The position numbers and the translations under genes are program-made. Shown in pieces: positions 36,073 through 45,243 of a stretch of 64,000 nucleotides of DNA; positions within the stretch are counted from its first letter, which is position 1, and each line of letters starts with the position of its first letter. The DNA is from Candidatus Vicinibacter proximus (GTDB lineage: Bacteria > Bacteroidota > Bacteroidia > Chitinophagales > Saprospiraceae): the NCBI GenBank assembly GCA_016713905.1, contig JADJOE010000003.1, positions 2,108,001 through 2,172,000 on the forward strand, in the 5' to 3' direction. The notes below the pieces were generated by a model. That model worked only from the letters and a program-made list of their open reading frames with translations. It did not search any database and had not been told where the DNA came from.

Positions 36073-39000
36073 ATGTCATTCAAAATTCATCTAAACAGAA
36101 TACTTCTTGTTTTAACAGCTGCTGTAATGATTAGCAATCCAACAAAAGCACAAAAAGAAGAAGCGAAATGGGATGTAGCCAAACCGGATCTGCCAATCAA
36201 AACTTTTACTTTAAATACAGAGGAAGGTACCTGGATGAATCTGGACATAAGTCCGGATGGCAAAATTATTGTTTTTGATCTGATGGGAGATATTTTTACC
36301 ATTCCTGCAACAGGCGGTAGCGCACGCATTCTCCGCAGTGGTCTACCATACGAAGTGCAGCCCAGATTTAGTCCGGACGGAAAGAAAATCAGCTTCACCA
36401 GTGATGCCGGAGGAGGGGACAACATTTGGATCATGAATGCCGATGGCAGTCATGCACATCAGGTCACTAAAGAAAATTTCAGATTGCTCAACAATGCAGT
36501 TTGGATGCCCGATGGTGAGTATCTGGTTGCAAGAAAACATTTTACCAGTCAGCGATCTCTTGGCGCTGGCGAAATGTGGATGTATCATCATTCAGGAGGA
36601 AGTGGAATCCAGCTGACAGAAAGAAAAAATGATCAGCAGGATGTAAATGAGCCATTCTGCAGTCCGGATGGGAGGTATGTTTATTTCAGTGAAGATATGT
36701 ATGAAGGAGGATCCTTTCAATATAACAAAGATCCCAACAATCAAATCTTCATCATCAGAAGATACGACCGCAAAGAAGGCAAGATAGAAAATGTTATTGG
36801 TGGTCCGGGATCAGCTTTTCGTCCTACCGTTTCCAGAGATGGAAAAAAAATTGCTTATATACGCCGTGATCGCACCAAAACTACTTTGATCGTACACGAC
36901 CTGGCTACTGGTGAAGAAAAAATGATCTGCTCTGAACTCAGTAAAGACCAACAAGAAGCCTGGACTGTGTTTGGAATTTATACCGGATTCAATTGGACTC
37001 CGGATGATAAATCCATCATCATTTGGGCGCATGGAAAAATTAAAAAAATTGATGTCGCTACTTCAGAAATTACAACCATACCATTCAAAGTTGAAGTAGA
37101 ACATAAATTGGTAGAACCTTGTCAAAGCAAACAAATTTGTTATGATCCGGAAGTAAAAATTCATGCCTTGAGACAAGCCAAAACCAGCCCGGATGGAAAG
37201 TTATTAATTTTCAATGCAGTGGGACAATTGTATCAAATGCAATTACCAAAAGGCAAACCAAAAAGACTAACAAACGATACCCATTTTGAATTTGAACCTT
37301 CCTTTTCTCCGGATGGAAAAGAAATTGTTTATGTAAGTTGGGCTGATGATAAAATGGGATCCATCATCAGGTTAAATCTTGCCTCAGGTGCAAAAACAGT
37401 TCTCACTGCTGAAAAAGGAATTTATCGTACACCATCTTTCTCTCCGGATGGAAAAATGATTGTTTACCGAAAAGAATCAGGTAATGATCATCAGGGATAT
37501 CAACATGTCAAAAATCCTGGTATTTATTTTATCCCTTCTTCAGGAGGAAAGGCCACGTTAATTACTGCTGCAGGTGAATATCCTTATTTTTCTAAAGACA
37601 ATGACCGCATTTTCTTTCAGACCGGTGGTTACCTATTTGGAAGTTTAAGTAAGTCATTAAAATCCATTGCCCTGGATGGCAAAGATGAAAAAAATATTTT
37701 CACAAGTACCTATGCTAATCAATTTGTTCCAAGTCCGGATAACAAATGGGTGGCCTTCACCGAATTATACAAAGTTTATATTGCGGCCATGCCATTGCCC
37801 GGCAAATCAATTGTACTCAATAAAGAAACCAATGCTATTCCAATGGCACAGGTCACGGATAAAGCAGGTGTGAGTTTGCATTGGTCCTCTGACAGTAAAC
37901 AATTACACTGGACGCAAGGCAACGAATATTACACAGAAGAACTCAGGGATCGATTCAAATTCCTGCGGGAAGAAACTGACTCATTGCCTCCCTACGACAG
38001 CAATTTTGTTGAAATAAATTTAACGATCCCTGCAGATGTACCGAAAGGAAATATCGCCTTGACCAATGCACGCATCATTACCATGGAAGGGAATCAGGTT
38101 ATCGAAAATGGTTGTATCCTGATTGAGAATAATAAAATAAAAGAAGTAGGAACTTATGAATCACTTCAATCCAAAATTCCAACCAATGCAAAAATTATAG
38201 ATTTAAGTGGCAAGACCATTATGCCTGGAATGGTAGATGTACATGCTCATGTCGGTGCATTCCGGTATGGATTAAGTCCTCAGAAACATTGGCAATATTG
38301 GACCAATCTTGCCTATGGTGTAACTACCACACACGATCCTTCCACCAACAGCGAAATGGCATTCTCACAATCTGAAATGGTAAAAACAGGTGCAATGGTA
38401 GGACCTCGCATTTTTAGTACCGGAACCATACTTTATGGAGCAGATGGAGATTTTAAAGCCACCATCGATAAATACGAGGATGCCGTATTTGCATTAAAAC
38501 GTACTAAATCATGGGGTGCTTTTTCCGTTAAATCATACAACCAACCACGAAGAGATCAAAGACAAATGGTAATCAAAGCTGCCAAACAATTGGGCATGTT
38601 GGTTGTCCCTGAAGGTGGTTCATTTTTTTACCACAACATGAGTCAGGTTGCAGACGGACATACAGGGGTCGAACACAACATTCCGGTTGCTCCTCTTTAC
38701 AAAGATGTACTTAATTTTTGGAAAGCTTCCGGCTCACACAACACACCTACACTCATCGTAAATTACGGCTCAGTCAATGGTGAATATTACTGGTATCAAA
38801 ACACGGAAGTTTGGAACAACAAAAAACTTTTACAATTTACACCCAGACATTTAATCGATGGCCGCGCCCGACACCGTACCATGATTCCGCAGGAAGAATA
38901 TGACAATGGACACATCCTTACTTCCAAGTCTTGCAAAGCGCTCCAGGATAATGGCGTAAACATCAACCTTGGTTCGCACGGTCAGATTCAAGGTATTGGT

Positions 39001-39384
39001 GCACATTGGGAATTGTGGATGTTTGTACAGGGTGGAATGAGTCCGATGCAGGCATTGCGGTCGGCCACTTTAAACGGTGCAAAATACATCGGAATGGATC
39101 AGGAAATCGGATCCATCAAAGCCGGTAAACTTGCTGACCTCGTGATTATGGAAAAAAATCCTCTGGATGACATCAGAAATTCAGAATCAATTACACATAC
39201 CATGATCAATGGTCGCTTATACAATACAGAAGACATGGAGCAAATTTATCCAGAGAATAAAAAACGAACTAAATTTTATTGGGAATTGCCAGGTGCAGTT
39301 TTTCCATTTGATGTAAACGGTCAGAGCAATACCAGCCATGGCGTGAATTGCAGTTGCCAGGGATTGATGATGGAAGGGCAATAA
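36073..39384 (+). CDS. TolB-like propeller fused to an amidohydrolase, exported
   Basis: 1103 aa with a signal peptide (ILLVLTAAVMISNPTKAQ). Residues about 50-620 hold repeated WD40/PD40 blades (ISPDGKIIVFD, FSPDGKKISFTSD, CSPDGRYVYFSED, and others). From about residue 680 a metal-dependent amidohydrolase follows: ALTNARIITMEGNQVIENG, then GMVDVHAHVGAF with metal ligands His724 and His726, and INLGSHGQIQGIGAHWE and GKLADLVIMEKNPLDD at the end. This two-domain form is common in Bacteroidota; substrates are probably small cyclic amides or peptides. The end carries a CSC near the C-terminus. A single gene, before a repeat-rich gap. Confidence 0.9.
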   Translation: MSFKIHLNRILLVLTAAVMISNPTKAQKEEAKWDVAKPDLPIKTFTLNTEEGTWMNLDISPDGKIIVFDLMGDIFTIPATGGSARILRSGLPYEVQPRFSPDGKKISFTSDAGGGDNIWIMNADGSHAHQVTKENFRLLNNAVWMPDGEYLVARKHFTSQRSLGAGEMWMYHHSGGSGIQLTERKNDQQDVNEPFCSPDGRYVYFSEDMYEGGSFQYNKDPNNQIFIIRRYDRKEGKIENVIGGPGSAFRPTVSRDGKKIAYIRRDRTKTTLIVHDLATGEEKMICSELSKDQQEAWTVFGIYTGFNWTPDDKSIIIWAHGKIKKIDVATSEITTIPFKVEVEHKLVEPCQSKQICYDPEVKIHALRQAKTSPDGKLLIFNAVGQLYQMQLPKGKPKRLTNDTHFEFEPSFSPDGKEIVYVSWADDKMGSIIRLNLASGAKTVLTAEKGIYRTPSFSPDGKMIVYRKESGNDHQGYQHVKNPGIYFIPSSGGKATLITAAGEYPYFSKDNDRIFFQTGGYLFGSLSKSLKSIALDGKDEKNIFTSTYANQFVPSPDNKWVAFTELYKVYIAAMPLPGKSIVLNKETNAIPMAQVTDKAGVSLHWSSDSKQLHWTQGNEYYTEELRDRFKFLREETDSLPPYDSNFVEINLTIPADVPKGNIALTNARIITMEGNQVIENGCILIENNKIKEVGTYESLQSKIPTNAKIIDLSGKTIMPGMVDVHAHVGAFRYGLSPQKHWQYWTNLAYGVTTTHDPSTNSEMAFSQSEMVKTGAMVGPRIFSTGTILYGADGDFKATIDKYEDAVFALKRTKSWGAFSVKSYNQPRRDQRQMVIKAAKQLGMLVVPEGGSFFYHNMSQVADGHTGVEHNIPVAPLYKDVLNFWKASGSHNTPTLIVNYGSVNGEYYWYQNTEVWNNKKLLQFTPRHLIDGRARHRTMIPQEEYDNGHILTSKSCKALQDNGVNINLGSHGQIQGIGAHWELWMFVQGGMSPMQALRSATLNGAKYIGMDQEIGSIKAGKLADLVIMEKNPLDDIRNSESITHTMINGRLYNTEDMEQIYPENKKRTKFYWELPGAVFPFDVNGQSNTSHGVNCSCQGLMMEGQ

Positions 39385-39433
39385 GAAAATGTGAAAATTT
39401 GAAAATTAGCTAATGTGGAAATTGGATTGGACT

Positions 39434-39530
39434 GAACGATCTCTGCGCCAAGCATTTTAGCGTGCGACAGCAAGATAAGTGAAAGAACCCTGCTTGACTG
39501 CATCGGAAGGCAGGCGCGAAAGCGGTAACA
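39434..39530. repeat. Hairpin-rich dispersed repeat, inverted copy
   Basis: Contains reverse-complement versions of elements also found at 42889-42909, 44379-44432 and 44492-44545 (GTGCGACAGCA and GCGAAAGCGG). Confidence 0.6.
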
Positions 39531-39539
39531 AAAATAAAT

Positions 39540-39840
39540 TAGCTAATTAGTTAATTTGAAAATTGGCTTGTGGTTGTTTGATGCTTCCTAGCGTCAAACT
39601 AACGTAGGGAATTTGAAAATTTGAACATTAGCTAATTAGTTAATTTGAAAATTGGCTTGTGGTTGTTTGATGCTTCCTAGCGTCAAACTAACGTAGGGAA
39701 TTTGAAAATTTGAACATTAGCTAATTAGTTAATTTGAAAATTGGCTTGTGGTTGTTTGATGCTTCCTAGCGTCAAACTAACGTAGGGAATTTGAAAATTT
39801 GAGAATTAGCTAATTAGTAAATTTGAAAATGTGAGCATTA
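39540..39840. repeat. 89-bp tandem repeat, three copies
   Basis: The stretch TTGGCTTGTGGTTGTTTGAT recurs at 39563, 39652 and 39741, exactly 89 bases apart, with a partial fourth copy after. Each unit holds a hairpin (GTTTGATGC and GCGTCAAAC around TTCCTA) and AT-rich AATTTGAAAATT stretches. No reading frame spans it. Confidence 0.9.
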
Positions 39841-39883
39841 GAATTCCACACAAAAGCCTTTTGGAAAAATTAAAATATTTTTT

Positions 39884-40366
39884 TTACATCCATACTTTTA
39901 TCAACTCAAAAACAATCATTGAGCTCATTAGTACCGACAGGATAACTTTAAATCCAATGCTGAGTAAAGTACCGAACAAAGTGCCCACTCCTGAACTGGT
40001 TGCATCCGGAACATTGCGTCCGGCAATCATATCTCCCAATACTGCACCAAGAAAAGTCCCCAGTATCATACCTATCGGAGTAAAGAACATTCCTGCTACC
40101 ATTCCTATAATACTTCCTGTTATGCCTTGCTTGGTGGCACCATATTTTTTAGCAGTCCATGCAGGAATTAAATAATCCAAAAAAAATATCACAACAGTCG
40201 CAACGCCCAGAAGAATAACAGTCCAGAAATCAAAAGGCTTATAAAAATACTGGACAATCAAAACAGCGACGTAATTCAACGGGTGACCCGGAAGTCCCGG
40301 AACAATACTACCGATGATTCCTACCACAGACAATATTAAAGCCAAAGTAATCCAGACAAATTCCAT
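39884..40366 (-). CDS. DUF456 membrane protein
   Basis: 160 aa, almost wholly hydrophobic with glycine-rich helices (GIIGSIVPGLPGHPLNYVAVL; GITGSIIGMVAGMFFTPIGM). The PGLPG start and the repeated GxxxG helices mark the DUF456 family of small membrane proteins of unknown role. It lies alone between the two repeat blocks. Confidence 0.85.
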   Translation of the reverse strand: MEFVWITLALILSVVGIIGSIVPGLPGHPLNYVAVLIVQYFYKPFDFWTVILLGVATVVIFFLDYLIPAWTAKKYGATKQGITGSIIGMVAGMFFTPIGMILGTFLGAVLGDMIAGRNVPDATSSGVGTLFGTLLSIGFKVILSVLMSSMIVFELIKVWM

Positions 40367-40477
40367 GTAAATAATTTTAATTTTATAAACCCAGCTATTT
40401 CATTTAAGTTCCGCTCCCTGCCTTGCAAAATTTTCTACTCAACAATCAAAATTAAAATCAAATAACCGCCAACCAAA

Positions 40478-41196
40478 CCCAGTAGGGATGATATTTTTCT
40501 AACGGCAACTCCTGTCAGATAAATCCCGTAGGGGTGACATCTTCAAAAAAAAATATCAAGCCCCGTAGGGGTGACATCTTAATAACAAAACAGCCTAACC
40601 TAACCAAGCACCTTAGGGGTGACATCTTAATGACGAAACAACCTAACCAAATCAAGCCCCATAGGGGTGACATCTTAATAACGACAACTCGTGTCAAATA
40701 AGCCCCGTAGGGGTGACATCTTAATAACGAAACAACCTATCCTAATCAAGCCCCATAGGGGTGACATCTTAATAACAAAACAGCCTAACCTAACCAAGCC
40801 CCGTAGGGGTGACATCTTAATAAAAAAAACAACCTAACTATATCAAGCCCCGTAGGGGTGAAATCTTAATAACGAAACAACCTAACCAAATCAAGCCCCG
40901 TAGGGGTGACATCTTAATGACGAAACAACCTAACCAAATCAAGCCCCGTAGGGGTGACATCTTAATAAAAAAAACAACCTAACCAAATCAAGCCCCGTAG
41001 GGGTGACATCTTAATAACGAAACAACCTAACCAAATCAAGCCCCATAGGGGTGACATCTTAATAACGACAACTCGTGTAAAATAAGCCCCATAGGGGTGA
41101 CATCTTAATAACGAAACAACCTAACCAAATCAAGCCCCGTAGGGGTGACATCTTAATAACAAAACAACCTAATCAAGCCCCATAGGGGTGACATCT
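40478..41196. repeat. 48-bp tandem array, 15 copies plus one degenerate
   Basis: Units open with AAGCCCCGTAGGGGTGACAT and CTTAATAACG, followed by a partly conserved AACAACCTAACCAAATC. Copies of CCCC(G/A)TAGGGG begin at 40525 (shortened), 40561, 40609, 40657, 40703, 40751, 40799, 40848, 40896, 40944, 40993, 41041, 41087, 41135 and 41178. Steps are mostly 48 bases (range 36-49). Each unit holds a CCCC-GTA-GGGG hairpin. The segments between are repeated, not unique, so this is not CRISPR. The rest of 40367-41265 holds nothing else I can support. Confidence 0.95.
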
Positions 41197-41239
41197 TAAT
41201 CCGCCGGCAACGTAAAGCTCAATCACCAAACCTAAAGCA

Positions 41240-41247
41240 TATCTTTG
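41240..41247 (+). promoter_or_regulatory. -7 element before the atypical SDR gene
   Basis: TATCTTTG fits TAnnTTTG and ends 18 bases before the TTG start at 41266. No matching TTG is seen near -33. Confidence 0.4.
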
Positions 41248-41265
41248 CAAAAAATATGATCAGCC

Positions 41266-42813
41266 TTGAGCTCAGATAACCAAAACTCCCCTCAAATCAC
41301 AGATTCAGAGATAGAACAAAGCCTGCGCCTCCTGGGATTGTTAAATCAACACCCCGAGATGCTTGCTGCCTTGGAAGAAGACCAAAGAATTGCTTTGCTT
41401 AAAGCCGCCGGCCAACTCTCCAGACCCGACAGAGTTGAATTGAAAAGCCGTAACAAAACCATCAAAAAAGAACAAGCTAAAAAAGCCCGAACCAAAGACA
41501 AACACGCCCGTGCGGCGACGGGAATTCGCAAGGCCCGGACAGAAAGCGTTTTCATCGCACCAAAAGAACTACCGGAAAGCTTTTCCGAAAATAAAGAAAA
41601 AAAAATCCTGACTTCGCCCCGCAATTGCTACATCTGCAAAGCAGAGTATACAGAGGTGCATCACTTCTACGATGCCATGTGCACCCCCTGCGGTGATTTC
41701 AATTATGCCAAACGCTTCCAAATCTGCGACCTGAGCGGCCAGGTGGCTCTTATAACAGGTTCTAGGTTAAAGATCGGCTACCAGGCTACCTTAAAAATGC
41801 TGCGTTCGGGAGCGCGCGTAATCGCCACCACGCGATTTCCTGTAGACTCTGCAATCAGATTCAGCAAAGAGGAAGACTTCTCATCCTGGGGGGACAGGCT
41901 GGACATTTACGGTTTGGACTTGAGACATTTACCCAGTGTAGAGTTGTTCGCAAGGTATGTGGAGAGCCATTACGATCGATTGGATATTTTGATCAACAAC
42001 GCTGCGCAGACCGTCAGGCGCCCACCCGGATTTTACGCACATCTGATGGACACCGAGCACAGGTCATTTGATAGTTTGCCCGAAGGTGCACGGCAACTGT
42101 TGAAGAAAATGAAAACGCTTGAAAGTGAACTTCAACAAGGTATACCCGCCTTAGGTGAGATAAGCAATCTGCCACTTTCCTGGCATGGCCCGGACAACAG
42201 TGTAGGGATCAGATCTTCAGCCGACTTGTCTCAGATCCCCTACCGCTTTGACCAGAGTTTGCAGAGCCATGAAGTATTTCCGGAAGGTAAGCTGGACGCA
42301 GACCTCCAGCAGGTAGATTTACGGACGACCAACAGCTGGCGATACAAACTCGGAGAAATTGAAACTGCAGAGATGATTGAAGTCCAACTGGTAAACGCCA
42401 TGGCCCCTTTCATTCTCAACAACCGCCTACTCCATCTGATGAAAAAAGAGTTGACAGGTTACAAACACATTGTCAACGTTACTGCGATGGAAGGTAAATT
42501 TTATCGATTTACCAAAGCAGCCAGACATCCTCATACCAACATGGCAAAGGCAGCCTTGAACATGATGACGCACACAGCTGCAGCTGAACTGGCAAAAGAC
42601 GGAATTTACATGAATGCGGTGGATACCGGATGGGTTACCGATGAAGACCCTGCCGAACTGGCAAAATTCAAAACAGAAACCCACGATTTTCAGCCACCAT
42701 TGGACATTGTGGATGGGGCAGCGCGAATCTGTGATCCATTTATTGATGGAATACTTACCGGCGAACACTGGTGCGGAAAATTTTTAAAAGATTACAGGCC
42801 GATTGATTGGTAA
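41266..42813 (+). CDS. Long SDR-like oxidoreductase with cysteine knuckle
   Basis: 515 aa, about twice a normal short-chain dehydrogenase. The first 110 residues are charged and lysine-rich. A CxxC..CxxC knuckle (Cys121, Cys124, Cys139, Cys142) stands just before the Rossmann domain, whose cofactor motif is ALITGSRLKIGYQ. The catalytic region reads NVTAMEGKF and HTNMAKAALNMM, with lysine kept and no tyrosine at the usual place. DTGWVTDEDPAEL matches an SDR subgroup with such changes. Function unknown. A TTG start is used because the nearby ATG at 41256 is out of frame and stops after a few codons. Confidence 0.75.
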   Translation: MSSDNQNSPQITDSEIEQSLRLLGLLNQHPEMLAALEEDQRIALLKAAGQLSRPDRVELKSRNKTIKKEQAKKARTKDKHARAATGIRKARTESVFIAPKELPESFSENKEKKILTSPRNCYICKAEYTEVHHFYDAMCTPCGDFNYAKRFQICDLSGQVALITGSRLKIGYQATLKMLRSGARVIATTRFPVDSAIRFSKEEDFSSWGDRLDIYGLDLRHLPSVELFARYVESHYDRLDILINNAAQTVRRPPGFYAHLMDTEHRSFDSLPEGARQLLKKMKTLESELQQGIPALGEISNLPLSWHGPDNSVGIRSSADLSQIPYRFDQSLQSHEVFPEGKLDADLQQVDLRTTNSWRYKLGEIETAEMIEVQLVNAMAPFILNNRLLHLMKKELTGYKHIVNVTAMEGKFYRFTKAARHPHTNMAKAALNMMTHTAAAELAKDGIYMNAVDTGWVTDEDPAELAKFKTETHDFQPPLDIVDGAARICDPFIDGILTGEHWCGKFLKDYRPIDW

Positions 42814-42819
42814 TTCCGT

Positions 42820-42960
42820 GGTTGTTTGATGATTCCAAGAGTCAAACATAACTGTGATTAAAGTAGTAACATTTAAAATGTAGGTTAAGCCGCTTTCGCG
42901 GTTCCTTCCTATGAATTGAATTTCTGCCGAACTAAGTCATGAGGCCCTTAAACCAATTTC
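42820..42960. repeat. Dispersed hairpin repeats left of IS110
   Basis: Holds GTGGTTGTTTGATGATTCCA with AGTCAAAC (hairpin element shared with the 89-bp repeats) and GCCGCTTTCGCGGTTCCTTC, both also found right of the transposase. Confidence 0.65.
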
Positions 42961-43216
42961 TTTTGAAAGCAGAGTGGAATTAACCACCCTACCTTCGCAA
43001 GATTTTTTGCTCTTTCAAATATACAACTTTTCTTTACTTATATATCCTCCTATCGGTGGTCAATTTTTAGTTGCCACAAGTATTTATCAATATAGCAAAG
43101 TATAATTGATAGCCACACACTCACTTATAGTATTTTGGATACAAGGAACGCGGAAGTGGTCTATTCAACTTTTGCTCGTTTTTAATTTATATAGTAAGAA
43201 AAGAGTATAATTTTAT

Positions 43217-44290
43217 TTATTTCAATATTCCGATTTCATAATCTATTTTATTTAACCAAATTGACCTTATACGATTTAATAGTTTTCGTGAAACTTTAAT
43301 GATAGCTCTTTTACCTCCTACTTTTAGTTTTGTATTATTATAATATTGGGTCATAGCAGGATCACGTCTTATTCCTATCCAGGCGGCTTCTAGGATTAAG
43401 CTACGCAATCGCTTATGATGTCTACTTATTATATGTCCTGTACGAATATGTTCCCCACTGGAAAACTCCGAGGGATAAAAACCAACGAATGCATTTAGTT
43501 TTTCGAAACTCTTGAAGCGATTCATGTCTTCTATTTCCGTTATTAAAGTAATGGCAGTTATTGTGCCCACACCAGGTACCGTTTTTAATCTAGAAGCAAT
43601 GGGGGCATACTTTTCACTAACTGCTAGTTTGCGAATATCTTTAAGTACCAGGTTTTTTTCTACCCTTATATTTTCCATCATTTTTATTTGATGGTTTAAA
43701 GCAGTTCGTAATGTTCCAAATGAGATAGGTAGGTCTTTTAACCAGTTTATGAATATATTGCTCCAATTTCCGCTTCCAAACCGTTCGGGAATCTCTATAC
43801 CTACTTGATATAGCATTCCTTTGATTCTATTTTTTGATCTGGTCAGGTCTCGTGTTAATTTTTCATTGGTCCGAACTAGTTGACGATCAGCTTCTGTCTC
43901 TTGCGATGGGATGTAGATCGGACACAACATTCCTGCTTGAAGTGAAGATCCAATACGTTTAGAATCGTTTCTATCTGTTTTTGATTTATTTCCTTTGTCG
44001 GTCTGGGGTATGTCTGCTGGATTAACAACAATGCAGCTTACACCTTGTCTATCAAATGCTCTCTTTATCCAATAACCGCTAAAACCAGCTTCATAGGCAC
44101 AACTGTAATTTGCTCCAGGAAATTCACGCTGTAAAAATGAAACTAAAATATCTGGATGAGGTGATTGATGAAAACTTCGCAGGTATTGGCTCCCATAATA
44201 AAGTGAAACATTCCAACTCTTCAAATGGACATCTATGCCAACGTAAATGGTTTCTCCTACAAATCCAGCCTTTTGTAATACTTTTGTCAT
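43217..44290 (-). CDS. IS110-family transposase
   Basis: 357 aa. The RuvC-like DEDD domain has YVGIDVHLKSW (first Asp), SCAYEAGFSGYW (Glu) and KSKTDRNDSKRIG (last two Asp). The C-terminal IS116/IS110/IS902 domain has LKTVPGVGTITAITLITEI and FVGFYPSEFSSGEHIR, in which the serine required for cleavage should lie. Full length, apparently intact, so the element may still move. IS110 enzymes are guided by a bridge RNA encoded in the element's non-coding end. Confidence 0.95.
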   Translation of the reverse strand: MTKVLQKAGFVGETIYVGIDVHLKSWNVSLYYGSQYLRSFHQSPHPDILVSFLQREFPGANYSCAYEAGFSGYWIKRAFDRQGVSCIVVNPADIPQTDKGNKSKTDRNDSKRIGSSLQAGMLCPIYIPSQETEADRQLVRTNEKLTRDLTRSKNRIKGMLYQVGIEIPERFGSGNWSNIFINWLKDLPISFGTLRTALNHQIKMMENIRVEKNLVLKDIRKLAVSEKYAPIASRLKTVPGVGTITAITLITEIEDMNRFKSFEKLNAFVGFYPSEFSSGEHIRTGHIISRHHKRLRSLILEAAWIGIRRDPAMTQYYNNTKLKVGGKRAIIKVSRKLLNRIRSIWLNKIDYEIGILK

Positions 44291-44361
44291 AAGGTTTAGT
44301 TTTTAGTTATTTAATTTAAATTGTGGCCTTTGGACCACTTAACTAAAGCTAAACCTTTTTT
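44291..44361. ncRNA. Structured IS110 flank, possible bridge RNA or end structure
   Basis: Nested stems lie directly before the transposase ATG: AAGGTTTAG (44291-44299) pairs with CTAAACCTT (44349-44357), AGTT (44305-44308) with AACT (44341-44344), and GTGG (44323-44326) with CCAC (44335-44338). A T-run follows on the plus strand. In the IS110 group the bridge RNA comes from this side of the gene, so part of it may be encoded here. Confidence 0.4.
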
Positions 44362-44378
44362 CAATTACATGGATACTC

Positions 44379-44660
44379 ACTTATCGTGCTGTCGCACGAT
44401 ACTCTGCTCGAAGCAGAGATCGTTCAGTCATCCTCCATTCTCTAATTCTCTAATTCTCTAATTCTTCCGTTAGCCGCTTTCGCGGTTCCTTCTCTTATCG
44501 TGCTGTCGCACGATACTCTGCCAAAGCAGAGATCGTTCAGTCATGCTTCCCAGCATCAAACTGACGTAGGAAAATTAGACAATTTGAGAATGTGAAAATT
44601 AGAAAATTAGAGTATTTGAAAATTGTTTTTTGGTTGTCGGATTTGTCATAACGTCAAACT
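44379..44660. repeat. Dispersed hairpin repeats right of IS110
   Basis: Two copies of a segment with ATCGTGCTGTCGCACGAT and a CTCTGC...GCAGAG hairpin (44379-44432 and 44492-44545), GCCGCTTTCGCGGTTCCTTC at 44471-44490, a short CTAATTCT tandem run near 44445, and the ATCAAACTGACGTAGG element at 44553-44570. Confidence 0.7.
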
Positions 44661-44677
44661 TAATGCAAATCAAATAA

Positions 44678-45151
44678 CTATATCGGCAAGGCTGTGCTAT
44701 TTTTGATTTCGCTCATGACGAAGTGGCTTTCTACCCTTCCGATGTGGTCAATTCCGGCTAATTTCTCTTTTATAAAATGTTGGTATTTGTCCATGGAGCT
44801 GACCACTATTTTTAAGAGATAATCAAATGCCCCGGTCACATGATGGCATTCCATCACTTCCGGCAAGTCTTTCACTTCCTTCTCAAATTTTTTCAAGTAT
44901 TGCTTGTTGTGTTCTTTTATGGAAACTTCACAAAAAACCAGCAATTCAAACCCATTCTTCCTGCGATCCAACATCGCAACATATTTACGTATGAACCCTT
45001 CCCTGTTTAATTTTTTGACCCTTTCAAAAACAGGTGTTACCGTCAGGTCGAGCCTGGCCGCGAGCTGCTTATTGGTTAAGGTAGCATCTTCCTGGAGCAA
45101 CCTTAAAATCTTTAGGTCAACTGCATCCAAAAAATCAGAATTTTTTTCCAT
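44678..45151 (-). CDS. Lrp/AsnC-family transcription regulator
   Basis: 157 aa from the ATG at 45151; the longer open frame upstream reads into the shared promoter and is dropped. The HTH domain opens LDAVDLKILRLLQEDATLTNKQLAARLDLTVTPVFERVKKL in outline, followed by the RAM/AsnC ligand domain (VMECHHVTGAFDYLLKIV). It is divergent from a PLP enzyme of sulfur amino-acid metabolism. A 26-bp palindrome sits between the two starts, so it most likely controls that gene and itself, answering to an amino acid (inference). Confidence 0.9.
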   Translation of the reverse strand: MEKNSDFLDAVDLKILRLLQEDATLTNKQLAARLDLTVTPVFERVKKLNREGFIRKYVAMLDRRKNGFELLVFCEVSIKEHNKQYLKKFEKEVKDLPEVMECHHVTGAFDYLLKIVVSSMDKYQHFIKEKLAGIDHIGRVESHFVMSEIKNSTALPI

Positions 45152-45217
45152 AGAAGGATAATCATTATAAAATCTAAAGCATTTAATTCTACAATTATAT
45201 ACATTATTAGGAATATT

Positions 45218-45243
45218 TTCTAAATTATTAAAATAATTTAGAA
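45218..45243. promoter_or_regulatory. 26-bp palindromic operator between lrp-like and PLP-enzyme genes
   Basis: Perfect 12-bp arms TTCTAAATTATT and AATAATTTAGAA flank a two-base centre, in the 134-base gap between divergent starts. AT-rich symmetric sites of this kind suit Lrp/AsnC proteins. Confidence 0.65.

Larger units (their letters stand above)
42961..44365 (-). mobile_element. IS110-family insertion sequence (ends approximate)
   Basis: A transposase gene plus non-coding flanks on both sides: about 250 bases downstream (42961-43216) and about 75 upstream (44291-44365). IS110 elements lack clear terminal inverted repeats, so the ends are set only by where the repeats shared with other loci begin. 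The upstream flank forms a three-stem hairpin. Confidence 0.5.

Noticed and set aside
40515..40697. Minus-strand repeat protein (MSPLRGL-type units)
   Set aside because: Appears only because 48 is a multiple of three; the frame breaks where the period shifts and there is no start signal.
40478..41196. CRISPR array
   Set aside because: Units recur every 48 bases or so, but the segments between the conserved blocks are themselves repeated and no cas gene is near. It is a tandem repeat.
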